A stretch of DNA of 64,000 nt from Oceanospirillum sp048265165 (lineage in GTDB: Bacteria; Pseudomonadota; Gammaproteobacteria; Pseudomonadales; Halomonadaceae), in contig NZ_JBLXCD010000006.1 of NCBI RefSeq assembly GCF_048265165.1, positions 1 to 64,000 of the forward strand, in the 5' to 3' direction. Both the position numbers and the translations under genes were made by a program. Below, in pieces: positions 8,275 through 16,121 of this stretch (position 1 is its first letter; each line of letters opens with the position of its first letter). The notes beneath the pieces are model-generated. The model was not told the DNA's origin. It ran no database searches and saw only the letters and a program-made list of their open reading frames with translations.

Positions 8275-8796
8275 ATGAAAAAAATAAAAGACCTGTCGCG
8301 TCTCGATATTGCTGAACTGACCCGTCAGCTACCGAAAGAAAAAGGTTCTTACCTGCTTTTTTTCGAGATGAAACATGCTAAAACCATTCGCGTTGGTAAA
8401 CTGACAGAAACCGAGTTTTTACCGGGCTTTTACGCCTATGTGGGCAGTGCTTTTGGCCCAGGGGGTCTACATGCCAGGCTCAGGCATCATTTGAGCATCA
8501 GTGAGCGTTGTCACTGGCACCTGGATTATGTCCGTCCTGAGATGGAGTTTCTTTGCCTGTGGATGACCGAAGACAAAGAGTCCCGTGAACATGATTGGGC
8601 GAGCGTGCTGCAGGATCTGCCTACGGCTGAAATACCGGTCAAAGATCTTGGGGCAACGGATTGTCAGTGTCGGGCGCACTTCTTTCGCTTTGATCAATTA
8701 CCCACGCTTTGTGAGTTCCGCAAACAGCTCCGGCTTAGGGGGATTCTGAATGCTGGCGTTGATGAGGTGAGCCGGTATCAGCTGGAGGTTGCCTGA
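8275..8796 (+). CDS. DUF123 GIY-YIG-like nuclease-domain protein
   Basis: A 173-residue protein. The core (residues ~24-135) carries K-G-S-Y-L-L-F, the glycine-rich P-G-F-Y-A-Y-V-G-S-A-F-G-P-G-G segment with the YIG-like tyrosines, A-R-L-R-H-H-L and H-W-H-L-D-Y, all hallmarks of the DUF123 branch of the GIY-YIG superfamily. Similar domains occur alone or fused to endonuclease III in archaea. A C-terminal cluster with two Cys (D-C-Q-C-R-A-H-F-F) is also typical. A nuclease role is inferred, not shown for this branch. ATG 8275 follows CAGGGATCCT. The gene stands alone. Confidence 0.82.
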   Translation: MKKIKDLSRLDIAELTRQLPKEKGSYLLFFEMKHAKTIRVGKLTETEFLPGFYAYVGSAFGPGGLHARLRHHLSISERCHWHLDYVRPEMEFLCLWMTEDKESREHDWASVLQDLPTAEIPVKDLGATDCQCRAHFFRFDQLPTLCEFRKQLRLRGILNAGVDEVSRYQLEVA

Positions 8797-8940
8797 TAAG
8801 GTATTTCATTGAATATGCGCCTTGCCGGGTAGAGCTCTGACAAGGAGCTCTTAGTAGCGCAAGCCCGGCGTGGGCTGCATAATACGGCGCTGTTTCGATA
8901 GCCTTTCTATGTTTGATGACAATGTCCGGAGGTATATAGG

Positions 8941-9717
8941 ATGTCAGATCGCCCCACACTGTTTTATACGGAGCAGGGAGAAGGTTCTCCGCTGATAATT
9001 ATCCATGGTTTGTTTGGTTCAGCGGATAACTGGCGCACTTTAAGTAAAAAGTTTGCTGAGCAATATCGTGTGATCGCTCTGGATCTGCGTAATCATGGCC
9101 GTTCTCCCCACGTGGCGGGTATGAGTTATCCCGCGATGGCAAGTGATGTGCTGGCGCTGATGGACAGCCTGCAGTTGGAAAAAGCTCATATTCTCGGGCA
9201 CTCCATGGGCGGGAAGGTTGCGATGCAACTGGCTCTGAATCACCCTGAACGTATTGAGAAACTGATTGTGGCCGATATCGCACCGGTGGAATATGGCCAT
9301 GGTCATGATGAGGTGTTGGCCGCTCTCTACGCGGTGCAGAATGCCGGTGGTGCTACCAGTCGTAAAGAAGCCGATGCCCTGATGGCGGAGCATCTGGATA
9401 CTCTGGGTGTACGCCAGTTTCTGAGCACCAACCTGGAAAAGAAACCGAATGGTAAGCTGGGTTGGCGCATGGGGCTTGAGCAGATTAATGCGGATTATGA
9501 TGCCGTGGTTAAAGCGCCGACCGGTCAGGCTTTTGATAAGCCCTCGCTTTTTATTCGCGGTGAGCTTTCACATTATGTTGAAGATAGCTATCGGGCACAG
9601 ATTGACCTTCTGTTTCCGCAAAATCAGCTGATGACTATGTCAGGCTGCGGTCATTGGCTACATGCGGAGAAACCGCAGGACTTTCTGGCTCATGTGCAGG
9701 AATTTCTGAATACCTGA
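8941..9717 (+). CDS. Alpha/beta-hydrolase esterase (YbfF-like)
   Basis: A 258-residue cytosolic alpha/beta hydrolase. The oxyanion motif I-I-H-G-L-F-G-S-A-D-N-W, D-L-R-N-H-G-R-S-P, the nucleophile elbow G-H-S-M-G-G-K (Ser ~92) and the C-terminal G-C-G-H-W-L-H-A-E-K-P (His) are visible. The overall pattern matches E. coli YbfF, an esterase active on acyl-CoA and short acyl esters in vitro. ATG 8941 is preceded by CCGGAGG. A strong terminator follows at 9755, so it is monocistronic. Confidence 0.85.
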   Translation: MSDRPTLFYTEQGEGSPLIIIHGLFGSADNWRTLSKKFAEQYRVIALDLRNHGRSPHVAGMSYPAMASDVLALMDSLQLEKAHILGHSMGGKVAMQLALNHPERIEKLIVADIAPVEYGHGHDEVLAALYAVQNAGGATSRKEADALMAEHLDTLGVRQFLSTNLEKKPNGKLGWRMGLEQINADYDAVVKAPTGQAFDKPSLFIRGELSHYVEDSYRAQIDLLFPQNQLMTMSGCGHWLHAEKPQDFLAHVQEFLNT

Positions 9718-9754
9718 GGCAAAAAAGTTAATAATGGGTGCTGACTTTGAGTGC

Positions 9755-9793
9755 AAAATACCCCGGCGGATCATCGGTCTGTCGGGGTATTTT
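9755..9793 (+). terminator. Terminator after the YbfF-like gene
   Basis: The arms AAAATACCCCG (9755-9765) and CGGGGTATTTT (9783-9793) form an 11-base-pair stem ending in a T run, 37 bases past the stop codon. Confidence 0.88.
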
Positions 9794-10112
9794 GCTAAAG
9801 GGATACTTTAACCCGTTTGTATGAAGTGCCAGGCGACTTTGCGCCTTTTAAAGCTTAAAGATCGGCGAATTGCCTCTGGCCGCACAAAGCAAGTGGCTAA
9901 GGGTTTTGCCAAATCGTTTTCGGGCTGATCTTTATCATCGTTTGAGTGTCTATCCGATCAAGGTTCCATTCCCTGAGGGAGCGTCATAGATATCGAGCTA
10001 TTGCTCCTCAGGGGGTATACTTGAGTACTTCAGAGGGGCTTTATGCCTCTTTTTTGATTTTACTCTCTTTTTTTCAGACGCAGCACTCTTTTGTTCCGGC
10101 TATGGAGCCCCG
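9794..10112 (+). other. Structured leader or small-RNA region before MFS gene
   Basis: No convincing protein gene is present. There is an interrupted inverted repeat CCCTGAGG(G)AGC / GCTCCTCAGGG at 9971-9982 and 10003-10013, then a short hairpin AGAGG/CCTCT followed by six T at 10032-10055. The second structure looks like an intrinsic terminator about 60 bases upstream of the MFS start. It could be an attenuated leader or an independent small RNA. I could not match it to a known riboswitch class. Confidence 0.4.
10032..10055 (+). terminator. Possible attenuator hairpin ahead of MFS gene
   Basis: AGAGG (10032-10036) pairs with CCTCT (10046-10050) and a T run follows. With no gene directly upstream, it would act on a leader transcript or on a small RNA. 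Confidence 0.45.
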
Positions 10113-11351
10113 ATGTACTCACAATCTCCAGACCACTCTCTGCGCTCTGGTGCAGCACCCGGCGAATGGCGGGTTGTCATTCTGGTGACCCTGATTCAGT
10201 TTATTAATATCGTCGATTTTATGATGGTGATGCCCCTGGGGCCCGACTTTGCCCGGGATCTGAATATTCCCATGTCAGACCTGGGGCTTATTGGTGGCAG
10301 CTATACGTTTGCGGCGGCAGCTTCCGGGTTTATTCTCAGCCAATATCTGGATCGCTTTGACCGGCGAGCCATCGCTATGCTGGCTTTAGCAGGTTTATCA
10401 CTTAGTACCTTCGCGGCCACTCTGGCGACAGATCAGGCGGAATTAATGCTGGCAAGGATCTGTGCCGGAGCTTTTGGCGGGCCCGCGTCAGCCATTGGTA
10501 TGGCGATGATTATTGATGTTGTGCCAACGGAGCGGCGGGGCAGAGCGATGGCAATTGCGATGGGGTCTTTTTCTGTCGCGGCGGTTGCGGGCATCCCTTT
10601 TGGCCTTGAATTGGCCAATTGGCATGGCTGGCAGACCCCTTTTTATGGCATAGCCCTGAGCGGTATCAGTGTCTTGCTGGCGATCTTTCTGTTACTGCCT
10701 AAGATGGATCGTCATAAGGGGAAGCATAAAGGCAAGCCCGCCACCGGTGTTTTCTCACTGCTCAATAAATCCCTGACGCGCTGGGCTCTGATGCTGGTGG
10801 TGGTTTCTATGTTTGGTAACTTTCTGCTGGTTCCCAATCTTTCTGCTTATATCCAGTTTAATCTGGGTTTTCCCCGTGAGCGCATTGGTGAGCTGTATAT
10901 GATCGGAGGTGGTGCATCTCTTATCGGTATGCAGGTGACGGGTTATCTGACGGATCGCTTCGGAAGCCTGGGAACGGGAACCGTGGTCTGCCTTGGTCTT
11001 GCCCTGGTGCTTTGGTTTGGCTTTATGCAGCAGCCGGAAATGGCCTTGGTGCCCTTTGTTTTTGCCGGATTTATGGTGTTTTCATCGGCTCGCAGAGTGG
11101 CACAGAATGCTTTGACCAGCCAGACACCTGAGGCCCATGAGCGGGCGGCCTATACCTCGGCTCAGTTTGCTTTTCAGCATGTTTCAACGGGCATTGCGGC
11201 GGTTGGCAGCTCTTGGGTGCTGACTGCAGATGAACATGGGGTATTACAGGGTATGGTGATACTAAGTACAATAACGCTGATTTTCGTTCTCGCTCAACCG
11301 GTTATGATGTGGGTGCTGAAGCGCAAGCTGGATCAAAAACCTGTTATGTAG
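10113..11351 (+). CDS. MFS transporter
   Basis: A 412-residue inner-membrane permease with about twelve hydrophobic helices in two halves, split by a basic loop near residue 195-210 (K-M-D-R-H-K-G-K-H-K-G-K). The N-half contains D-R-F-D-R-R-A (motif A-like) and R-R-G-R-A-M-A; the repeat in the C-half is Y-L-T-D-R-F-G-S-L-G. It resembles the drug/sugar efflux branch (AraJ/YdhP-like), but the substrate cannot be named. ATG 10113 has GGAG six bases upstream. The preceding leader contains a terminator-like hairpin, so expression may be conditional. Confidence 0.85.
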   Translation: MYSQSPDHSLRSGAAPGEWRVVILVTLIQFINIVDFMMVMPLGPDFARDLNIPMSDLGLIGGSYTFAAAASGFILSQYLDRFDRRAIAMLALAGLSLSTFAATLATDQAELMLARICAGAFGGPASAIGMAMIIDVVPTERRGRAMAIAMGSFSVAAVAGIPFGLELANWHGWQTPFYGIALSGISVLLAIFLLLPKMDRHKGKHKGKPATGVFSLLNKSLTRWALMLVVVSMFGNFLLVPNLSAYIQFNLGFPRERIGELYMIGGGASLIGMQVTGYLTDRFGSLGTGTVVCLGLALVLWFGFMQQPEMALVPFVFAGFMVFSSARRVAQNALTSQTPEAHERAAYTSAQFAFQHVSTGIAAVGSSWVLTADEHGVLQGMVILSTITLIFVLAQPVMMWVLKRKLDQKPVM

Positions 11352-11420
11352 GGATTTATTGAGATTGGGGTAAACGCTGTTTAGTTTCATCTTTGAGGCG
11401 GGCAAAATTTAGGAGTGTCT

Positions 11421-12041
11421 ATGTTTTTATCTCAGCTAAGCCAACAGAAAGTACTGCCTGTTTTGGTGCTGGAGTCTGTACAGCAGGCCGACTGGATTGG
11501 CAGTTGTTTTATTGAATCTGGTATGAAACATCTGGAGGTAACACTCAGAACTCCTGCGGCATTACAGGTGATAGAGTACCTTAGCCGCCACTTTCCTGAA
11601 CTTTCCATTGGTGCCGGAACGGTGCTGAAAAGCTATCAGATAGGCGAGGCAGTGGATGCTGGTTCTGACTTCATTGTTGCTCCTGGGGCAACCGATCCGT
11701 TACTGGATGCAGGCCAGGACTGCCCGGTACCCTTTTTGCCGGGTGTTATGACACCTTCTGAGGCGATGCGGGCAAGGGATTATGGCTTTGGCCTGCAGAA
11801 ATTTTTTCCGGCTGAAGCAGCAGGGGGGATTCCTCTGCTGAAGGCGATAGGCGCGCCTTTGCAGGATATTCTTTTTTGTCCAACCGGCGGTATTACCCCG
11901 AACAACATGGTGGACTATCTGGCACTGAAAAATGTGCCGGTCGTCGGCGGAACCTGGCTGGTAACGCCTCAGATTCTTGCGGATAATGACCGCCAGTCCG
12001 TGGTTAACCGGCTCAGCCAGCTTCAGCAATTATTAGGGTAG
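11421..12041 (+). CDS. eda: KDPG/KHG aldolase
   Basis: Eda cleaves 2-keto-3-deoxy-6-phosphogluconate to pyruvate and glyceraldehyde-3-phosphate, the last step of the Entner-Doudoroff pathway. The 206-residue protein has the conserved L-E-V-T-L-R-T (catalytic Glu), G-A-G-T-V-L, the Schiff-base lysine in Q-K-F-F-P-A-E-A and C-P-T-G-G-I, close to E. coli Eda throughout. The ATG at 11421 sits six bases after AGGAG; the GTG at 11415 overlaps that ribosome site and is rejected. The usual partners edd, pgl or kdgK are not in the window. It is followed after 72 bases by the eIF2B-like gene. Confidence 0.93.
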   Translation: MFLSQLSQQKVLPVLVLESVQQADWIGSCFIESGMKHLEVTLRTPAALQVIEYLSRHFPELSIGAGTVLKSYQIGEAVDAGSDFIVAPGATDPLLDAGQDCPVPFLPGVMTPSEAMRARDYGFGLQKFFPAEAAGGIPLLKAIGAPLQDILFCPTGGITPNNMVDYLALKNVPVVGGTWLVTPQILADNDRQSVVNRLSQLQQLLG

Positions 12042-12113
12042 CCCTAGCGCGCCCGGATGAATGTTAAGTAACAGATACTTTCGGATCAGACACAAATAAG
12101 GACCATCTCTGGC

Positions 12114-13058
12114 ATGTATATCAATAACGATCAGTTTAAAGAGCGTCGTATCCGGGCGGTAAAAGAAGATATTCGCAAAGGTGGTAGTGAGCTTTCGCGA
12201 AGTGCTCTGGAAGACCTGAAGGAGTACGCTAATACCTGTGATGCACAAAGCCCTGCTGATCTGAAAAGTGAGCTTTTGGATCTGGCGATGCAGATGCAGC
12301 TGGCCCGGCCCAGTATGGCGGTTCTATGGAATGTTATGCAGCGTTGGATAGAGCGGTTAGCCGCTATGCCGGAAGATGCTATGGAGAACGCCCGCCAGTT
12401 TGCTATGGAGCAGGCCGGAGCTCTGCAGCAGTCTTCTGTTCAGGCCGGAAAAGCTATTGTTCAGGCGCTGAGTCCGCAGATTCCACCGGGTAGCGTTATT
12501 CTGACCCACAGCTACAGCACCACAGTTCTGGCTATTCTGGAGACGATGCAGACGGCAGATTGCAAAGTCATTATGACGGAGGCTCGGCCCGGTGTTGAAG
12601 GTCGTCGTCTGGCTCGCGCCTTGTCTGAGTTGAAGATTGAAACAACCTATATTGCGGAGGCACAGCTGGGGTGTTTTATCAGCGCCGCTGATGTGGTACT
12701 TCTGGGTGCGGACAGCGTGCTGGAGGATGGTACGGTGGTGAATAAGGCCGGTACCTATCTGGTGGCCCTGGCTGCAAAAGATCATGATGTACCTGTCTTT
12801 GTGGCGGCAGAGAGTTTTAAGCACAGCCACCGTCGGGCTGATGAAATTGAACTGGAGGAGATTGCCGGGGATGAGCTTCAGCTGCCTGCGATCGATTTTG
12901 TCCAGCCGCGCAATATCTATTTTGATATTACCCCAGCCCGTCTGGTGAGCTGTTGGGTTGATGAAAATGGTGCCCGGACCGACTTTACGAATGAATCTAA
13001 AGCTATGCCCGCAGGTTTTTTGCAGGATGCCATCAATAAGCGTAAAAACCGCGGATAA
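12114..13058 (+). CDS. eIF2B/ribose-1,5-bisphosphate isomerase-like protein
   Basis: A 314-residue protein of the eIF2B alpha/beta/delta - methylthioribose-1-phosphate isomerase superfamily. The N-terminal third is helical. The Rossmann-like C-terminal part carries L-T-H-S-Y-S-T-T-V, T-E-A-R-P-G-V-E-G-R-R, G-A-D-S-V-L-E-D-G-T-V-V-N-K-A-G-T (the catalytic/ligand Asp region) and F-V-A-A-E-S-F-K. The match is closer to archaeal ribose-1,5-bisphosphate isomerase than to MtnA. Bacteria lack eIF2B, so a sugar-phosphate isomerase is likely but unproven. Possible co-transcription with eda hints at sugar-phosphate metabolism. The last codons form the left arm of the terminator. Confidence 0.78.
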   Translation: MYINNDQFKERRIRAVKEDIRKGGSELSRSALEDLKEYANTCDAQSPADLKSELLDLAMQMQLARPSMAVLWNVMQRWIERLAAMPEDAMENARQFAMEQAGALQQSSVQAGKAIVQALSPQIPPGSVILTHSYSTTVLAILETMQTADCKVIMTEARPGVEGRRLARALSELKIETTYIAEAQLGCFISAADVVLLGADSVLEDGTVVNKAGTYLVALAAKDHDVPVFVAAESFKHSHRRADEIELEEIAGDELQLPAIDFVQPRNIYFDITPARLVSCWVDENGARTDFTNESKAMPAGFLQDAINKRKNRG

Positions 13059-13072
13059 GTCTGCGGTTTTTT
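13044..13072 (+). terminator. Terminator overlapping the end of the eIF2B-like gene
   Basis: AAAACCGC (13045-13052), inside the final codons, pairs with GCGGTTTT (13063-13070), followed by T residues. Confidence 0.85.
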
Positions 13073-13096
13073 AGAGGACGGTTTATCTGCAATGAT

Positions 13097-13891
13097 TTAT
13101 TGGATAATAGGCAGATAGTTTTCCGGGGGCAGAGGGGCGCCGCGGTCACGGAACTGGAAGTGCAGGGCGGCACGATTTACCAGTGTATTAAAGCCGACGG
13201 TTGCGATGGGCTGTCGTTTTCTGACGGTATCACCTGTCTTTACGACCAATGCATCACAGCTTGCGTAAACGGTTTGCTGATCACCTGGGTGCTGGATAAT
13301 GACGACCTTCCCCAGGCTCCGCATCTCTCCGGCAAAGCTCACCGTTCCCTCTTTTGCGGCAAATACGGTTTGACCCGGCTGAGCCTGGAGGTTAACGCCT
13401 TTCTGTAATCCCCAGTTCTCTTCACCAAAACCATTGATCAGGCGGGGGTTAGAGATCGGCCAGATATAACCGGTGGTGGCCCGGCGAGGAGCGACGCCAA
13501 TAATCAACTTTTGCCCCGGGTGCAGCCGGTCATGATCGATACCGGGGTTGCTGCGCTTCAGGTTCGATAGCGATATGGCAAAGTGATCCGCAATGCTGCT
13601 CAGGGTATCCCCTTTTTGCACTGTATATTGAATGCTTGGTGTCTGTGGGTTGCTGCTACCGGTTGGAAGCTGTAATTCGGTACCGGCCCTCAGTCGATGT
13701 GGAACAACTTTCGGGTTATAGCGGGACAAGGTCTCCAGATCAACTTTGTAGCGGCGGGCGATACTGTAAAAAGTCTCTCCGGGTTTAACCAGATGCACTT
13801 TACTGTTAGTTGTGCCATAGGGCGTGCTGCTACAGGCAGATAGCAAAAAACTGGCTATAAGAGCAGTCAATATGAAAAGCAGCTTCGGCAT
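13097..13891 (-). CDS. LysM lipoprotein with degenerate LytM/M23 domain
   Basis: A 264-residue predicted outer-membrane lipoprotein: signal peptide with lipobox L-S-A-C (Cys ~20), two LysM peptidoglycan-binding repeats (residues ~33-77 and ~87-132) and a C-terminal M23/LytM domain. In the LytM part the zinc-binding His and Asp of the usual H-x-G-x-D motif are replaced (Q-K-G-V-N), and the later Tyr-x-His is Y-A-S-C; only the final L-H-F-Q histidine is retained. It is therefore probably not an endopeptidase. Like NlpD and EnvC it may activate AmiA/B/C-type amidases during cell separation. nlpD normally sits beside rpoS and surE, which are absent here, so this is a separate paralogue. Confidence 0.85.
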   Translation of the reverse strand: MPKLLFILTALIASFLLSACSSTPYGTTNSKVHLVKPGETFYSIARRYKVDLETLSRYNPKVVPHRLRAGTELQLPTGSSNPQTPSIQYTVQKGDTLSSIADHFAISLSNLKRSNPGIDHDRLHPGQKLIIGVAPRRATTGYIWPISNPRLINGFGEENWGLQKGVNLQAQPGQTVFAAKEGTVSFAGEMRSLGKVVIIQHPGDQQTVYASCDALVVKTGDTVRKRQPIATVGFNTLVNRAALHFQFRDRGAPLPPENYLPIIQ

Positions 13892-14008
13892 GGCGTAAAA
13901 TCTGGTTGAAATGGTAAGAGGCAGATGGTCGGCAGCATAAAGAAAATACCGCTGGTTTTCAAAGATATCTTAAACAATGAACATTTTTGACAGAAAAAAG
14001 AGGCGATA

Positions 14009-14701
14009 ATGACGCTATTTACTCAGGGCATGAAACAAGTTGAGACCTCAGCGGAGCCGGATGCTTGTGTCATCTGGCTACATGGCTTGGGAGCTGGTGC
14101 TGATGATTTTATTCCAGCGGTACCCTATCTGAAATTGCCGGATTCACTTGGGGTTCGCTTTCTGTTTCCCCAGGCACCTGACCGGCCGGTTAGCATCAAC
14201 GGTGGCTGGGAGATGCCCGCATGGTACGATATTCTGAAAATGCTGCCAGAGCGTGAAATCGATCCGGCACACCTTCAGGAAGCAGCTCTTGGTTTACATG
14301 AGCTGACCCGACAGCAGGTTGATGCCGGAATAGCTGAAAATCGTATATTCTGGATCGGATTTTCTCAGGGTGGTGCTGTGGTACTCGAAGCAGCCCTGAA
14401 CGGTGGACGTTATATGACTGCAGATCACTCTGTTAGCCAGCCTGCCGCCATATTTGCATTATCAACCTATCAGGCTCAGCCTGTTGAGCAACCTCATCCA
14501 AAACTAGGTGAGATGATTTTTTGGCACGGACATGGCTCTCAGGATGATGTGGTGCCGTTCTCAATGGGGAAAAAAGCGGCGGAGCTGACGGAGCAGAAAG
14601 CTGCGGACTCTCAATGGCAGCCTTACCCGATGGCCCATGAGGTTTGTGTGGCTGAGTTGGAAGCAATCGGGCATTTTATTCAGCATCGCCTCGGCCAATA
14701 A
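14009..14701 (+). CDS. Carboxylesterase/phospholipase family hydrolase
   Basis: A 230-residue alpha/beta hydrolase of the carboxylesterase II/acyl-protein thioesterase-like family. The oxyanion segment W-L-H-G-L-G-A-G-A-D-D-F is at ~22. The nucleophile is Ser in W-I-G-F-S-Q-G-G (~116), followed by Asp in H-G-S-Q-D-D-V-V-P and His in Y-P-M-A-H-E-V. This matches Pseudomonas carboxylesterase EstB-type enzymes acting on short-chain esters. ATG 14009 follows AAAGAGGCGATA. The gene is divergent from the LysM lipoprotein gene. Confidence 0.87.
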   Translation: MTLFTQGMKQVETSAEPDACVIWLHGLGAGADDFIPAVPYLKLPDSLGVRFLFPQAPDRPVSINGGWEMPAWYDILKMLPEREIDPAHLQEAALGLHELTRQQVDAGIAENRIFWIGFSQGGAVVLEAALNGGRYMTADHSVSQPAAIFALSTYQAQPVEQPHPKLGEMIFWHGHGSQDDVVPFSMGKKAAELTEQKAADSQWQPYPMAHEVCVAELEAIGHFIQHRLGQ

Positions 14702-14849
14702 ACGATATTTATTGACCTTTGTCACATGTGAGTTGCTGCTATATCAAGATCCGCTAATTAGTTTGATCTGGAGCAGGGTTTACCCCCTGATCCCTGCTAA
14801 CCTGAACCCAGATGATTTGTTTACTCACGAACCCTCTGAGGTGATGATT

Positions 14850-14957
14850 ATGTATATGGATGATGCAGTATTTGCCAGTTTGTTGGTAATCGGTGGTGCT
14901 CTGGTTTTCTTTGGTGGTGTGATTTACTTCATCATGAATGATAAGCCAAAGCAGTAA
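14850..14957 (+). CDS. Small single-pass membrane protein (35 aa)
   Basis: Read from the ATG at 14850, eight bases after TGAGG, the product is 35 residues. An acidic N-terminus (M-Y-M-D-D) leads into one hydrophobic helix of about 22 residues rich in Val, Ile, Phe and Gly, ending in N-D-K-P-K-Q. The size and layout resemble accessory subunits such as CcoQ or CydX, but no oxidase genes are near and I see no specific match. Upstream in-frame starts lack ribosome sites. It is likely a real short gene of unknown partner. Confidence 0.55.
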   Translation: MYMDDAVFASLLVIGGALVFFGGVIYFIMNDKPKQ

Positions 14958-15075
14958 TTCGTTACAGTTGCGTACTTTCGGTAATCGTTATTTAACGCTA
15001 TATTGAACCCATGCCCGTATTGGTGGTCGTAACCAGTACGTCATGGGTTTATTTTTTTCTCTCCTGGAGGCCAAT

Positions 15076-15417
15076 ATGATTGAATCTTCTGTATCTCAGG
15101 TAACCTTGCTTAACCGTCAGGCTGCCGGCACTAACAATCAGGCTCAGCAACGTCTGGATGCTGCAAGTGAAAGTCGCCAGGAGGAATCCGGGACTACTCA
15201 GCCAACGTCAAATGCAGGTATTTCTGCGGATGCGGTAAAAGGTAATGTGCCAATCAGCTCTGCTCCCAGCACTCAGGTTAGCCAAACGGCTGAAACGACT
15301 GAGCAGCAAAGCACCTACAGCAGTATTCAGGACCAGTCTAACGACCTGTTGCGCAAGCAGGCAGAGGTTCGGACTGATCAGGCATCTCTCGGGAATTTAC
15401 TGGATACACAGAGCTGA
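15076..15417 (+). CDS. Hypothetical Gln/Ser/Thr-rich, probably disordered protein
   Basis: A 113-residue protein from ATG 15076, behind a perfect GGAGG. It has no signal peptide or membrane segment. Composition is dominated by Gln, Ser, Thr, Ala and Asn with almost no aromatic residues, suggesting an unstructured polypeptide apart from possible short helices at both ends (V-S-Q-V-T-L-L-N-R-Q and the L-L-R-K-Q-A-E-V region). I recognise no family. The well-placed ribosome site and strong terminator support it being expressed. Confidence 0.68.
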   Translation: MIESSVSQVTLLNRQAAGTNNQAQQRLDAASESRQEESGTTQPTSNAGISADAVKGNVPISSAPSTQVSQTAETTEQQSTYSSIQDQSNDLLRKQAEVRTDQASLGNLLDTQS

Positions 15418-15453
15418 TTCTTGACCCGACAGACAGCAGACTGATTGATTATT

Positions 15454-15482
15454 AAAAAGGAAGGCCTTGCCTTCCTTTTTTT
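15454..15482 (+). terminator. Terminator after the 113-aa hypothetical gene
   Basis: AAAAAGGAAGG (15454-15464) pairs with CCTTCCTTTTT (15470-15480) around a five-base loop, followed by T residues. Confidence 0.9.
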
Positions 15483-15546
15483 GTTTCTGTTTTAATATCG
15501 AACAACTGTTTGAATTCTGTCTGGTTCTACTGAAGGAAATTCTGTT

Positions 15547-16017
15547 TTGAAAGCTGCATTGCTAAAGTGGGGGATTTCCCTCTGGCCACCGCTTCTGGGG
15601 GCTGGGGTCAAGGTTGAGGTCTTGGCAAAAGACTTTTCTTATGCCCGTATTCGTATGAAATTACGCTGGTATAACCGGAACTATGTCGGTGTGCATTACG
15701 GCGGCTCCCTCTATTCCATGACAGACCCCTTTTATATGCTGATGCTTTCAGAAAGCCTTGGGCGTAATTATGTAGTCTGGGACAAAGCCGCTCATATTGA
15801 TTATATAAAGCCAGGGCGCTCCACTGTTCGGGCTGAGTTCCGGGTCTCCCGGGAGATGCTGGATACTATTCGGGAGAAAACTGCGACCGGTGAGAAATAC
15901 CTGCCCGAGTTTGAGGTGCAGATTCTGGATGAGGAGGGTGAGTTGGTGGCCCGTGTCATGAGAACACTGTATATCCGGAAGAAGCGCCAGAAGCCTGAAG
16001 AGACAGATAGCCCATGA
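15547..16017 (+). CDS. DUF4442 hotdog-fold protein, thioesterase-like
   Basis: A 156-residue protein of the DUF4442 family, a branch of the hotdog-fold thioesterase superfamily. Visible are W-Y-N-R-N-Y-V-G-V-H-Y-G-G-S-L-Y-S near residue 46, the D-P-F-Y-M-L-M-L helix and V-W-D-K-A-A-H-I-D-Y. In this superfamily the G-G-S-L helix region binds acyl-CoA, so an acyl-thioesterase or acyl-binding role is likely, substrate unknown. The best start is the TTG at 15547 with AAGGA ten bases upstream; no ATG fits the family N-terminus. Confidence 0.78.
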   Translation: MKAALLKWGISLWPPLLGAGVKVEVLAKDFSYARIRMKLRWYNRNYVGVHYGGSLYSMTDPFYMLMLSESLGRNYVVWDKAAHIDYIKPGRSTVRAEFRVSREMLDTIREKTATGEKYLPEFEVQILDEEGELVARVMRTLYIRKKRQKPEETDSP

Positions 16018-16056
16018 AAAAAGCAGGTGCCCAGTGAAATCGAAGACGTATGTGAT

Positions 16057-16097
16057 AAAAACCACTCTGGCCCGACTTTAAAAGGGCCAGTGGTTTT
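16057..16097. terminator. Bidirectional terminator
   Basis: AAAACCACT(CT)GGCCC and GGGCCAGTGGTTTT form a long stem with a two-base bulge between the convergent DUF4442 and ABC ATPase genes. Confidence 0.87.
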
Positions 16098-16121
16098 CAT
16101 GAAATAGATTGTCTAGAGGTT

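Noticed and set aside
9946..10188. 80-codon frame before the MFS gene
   Set aside because: It lacks a ribosome site, crosses a terminator-like hairpin and overlaps the MFS start in another frame.
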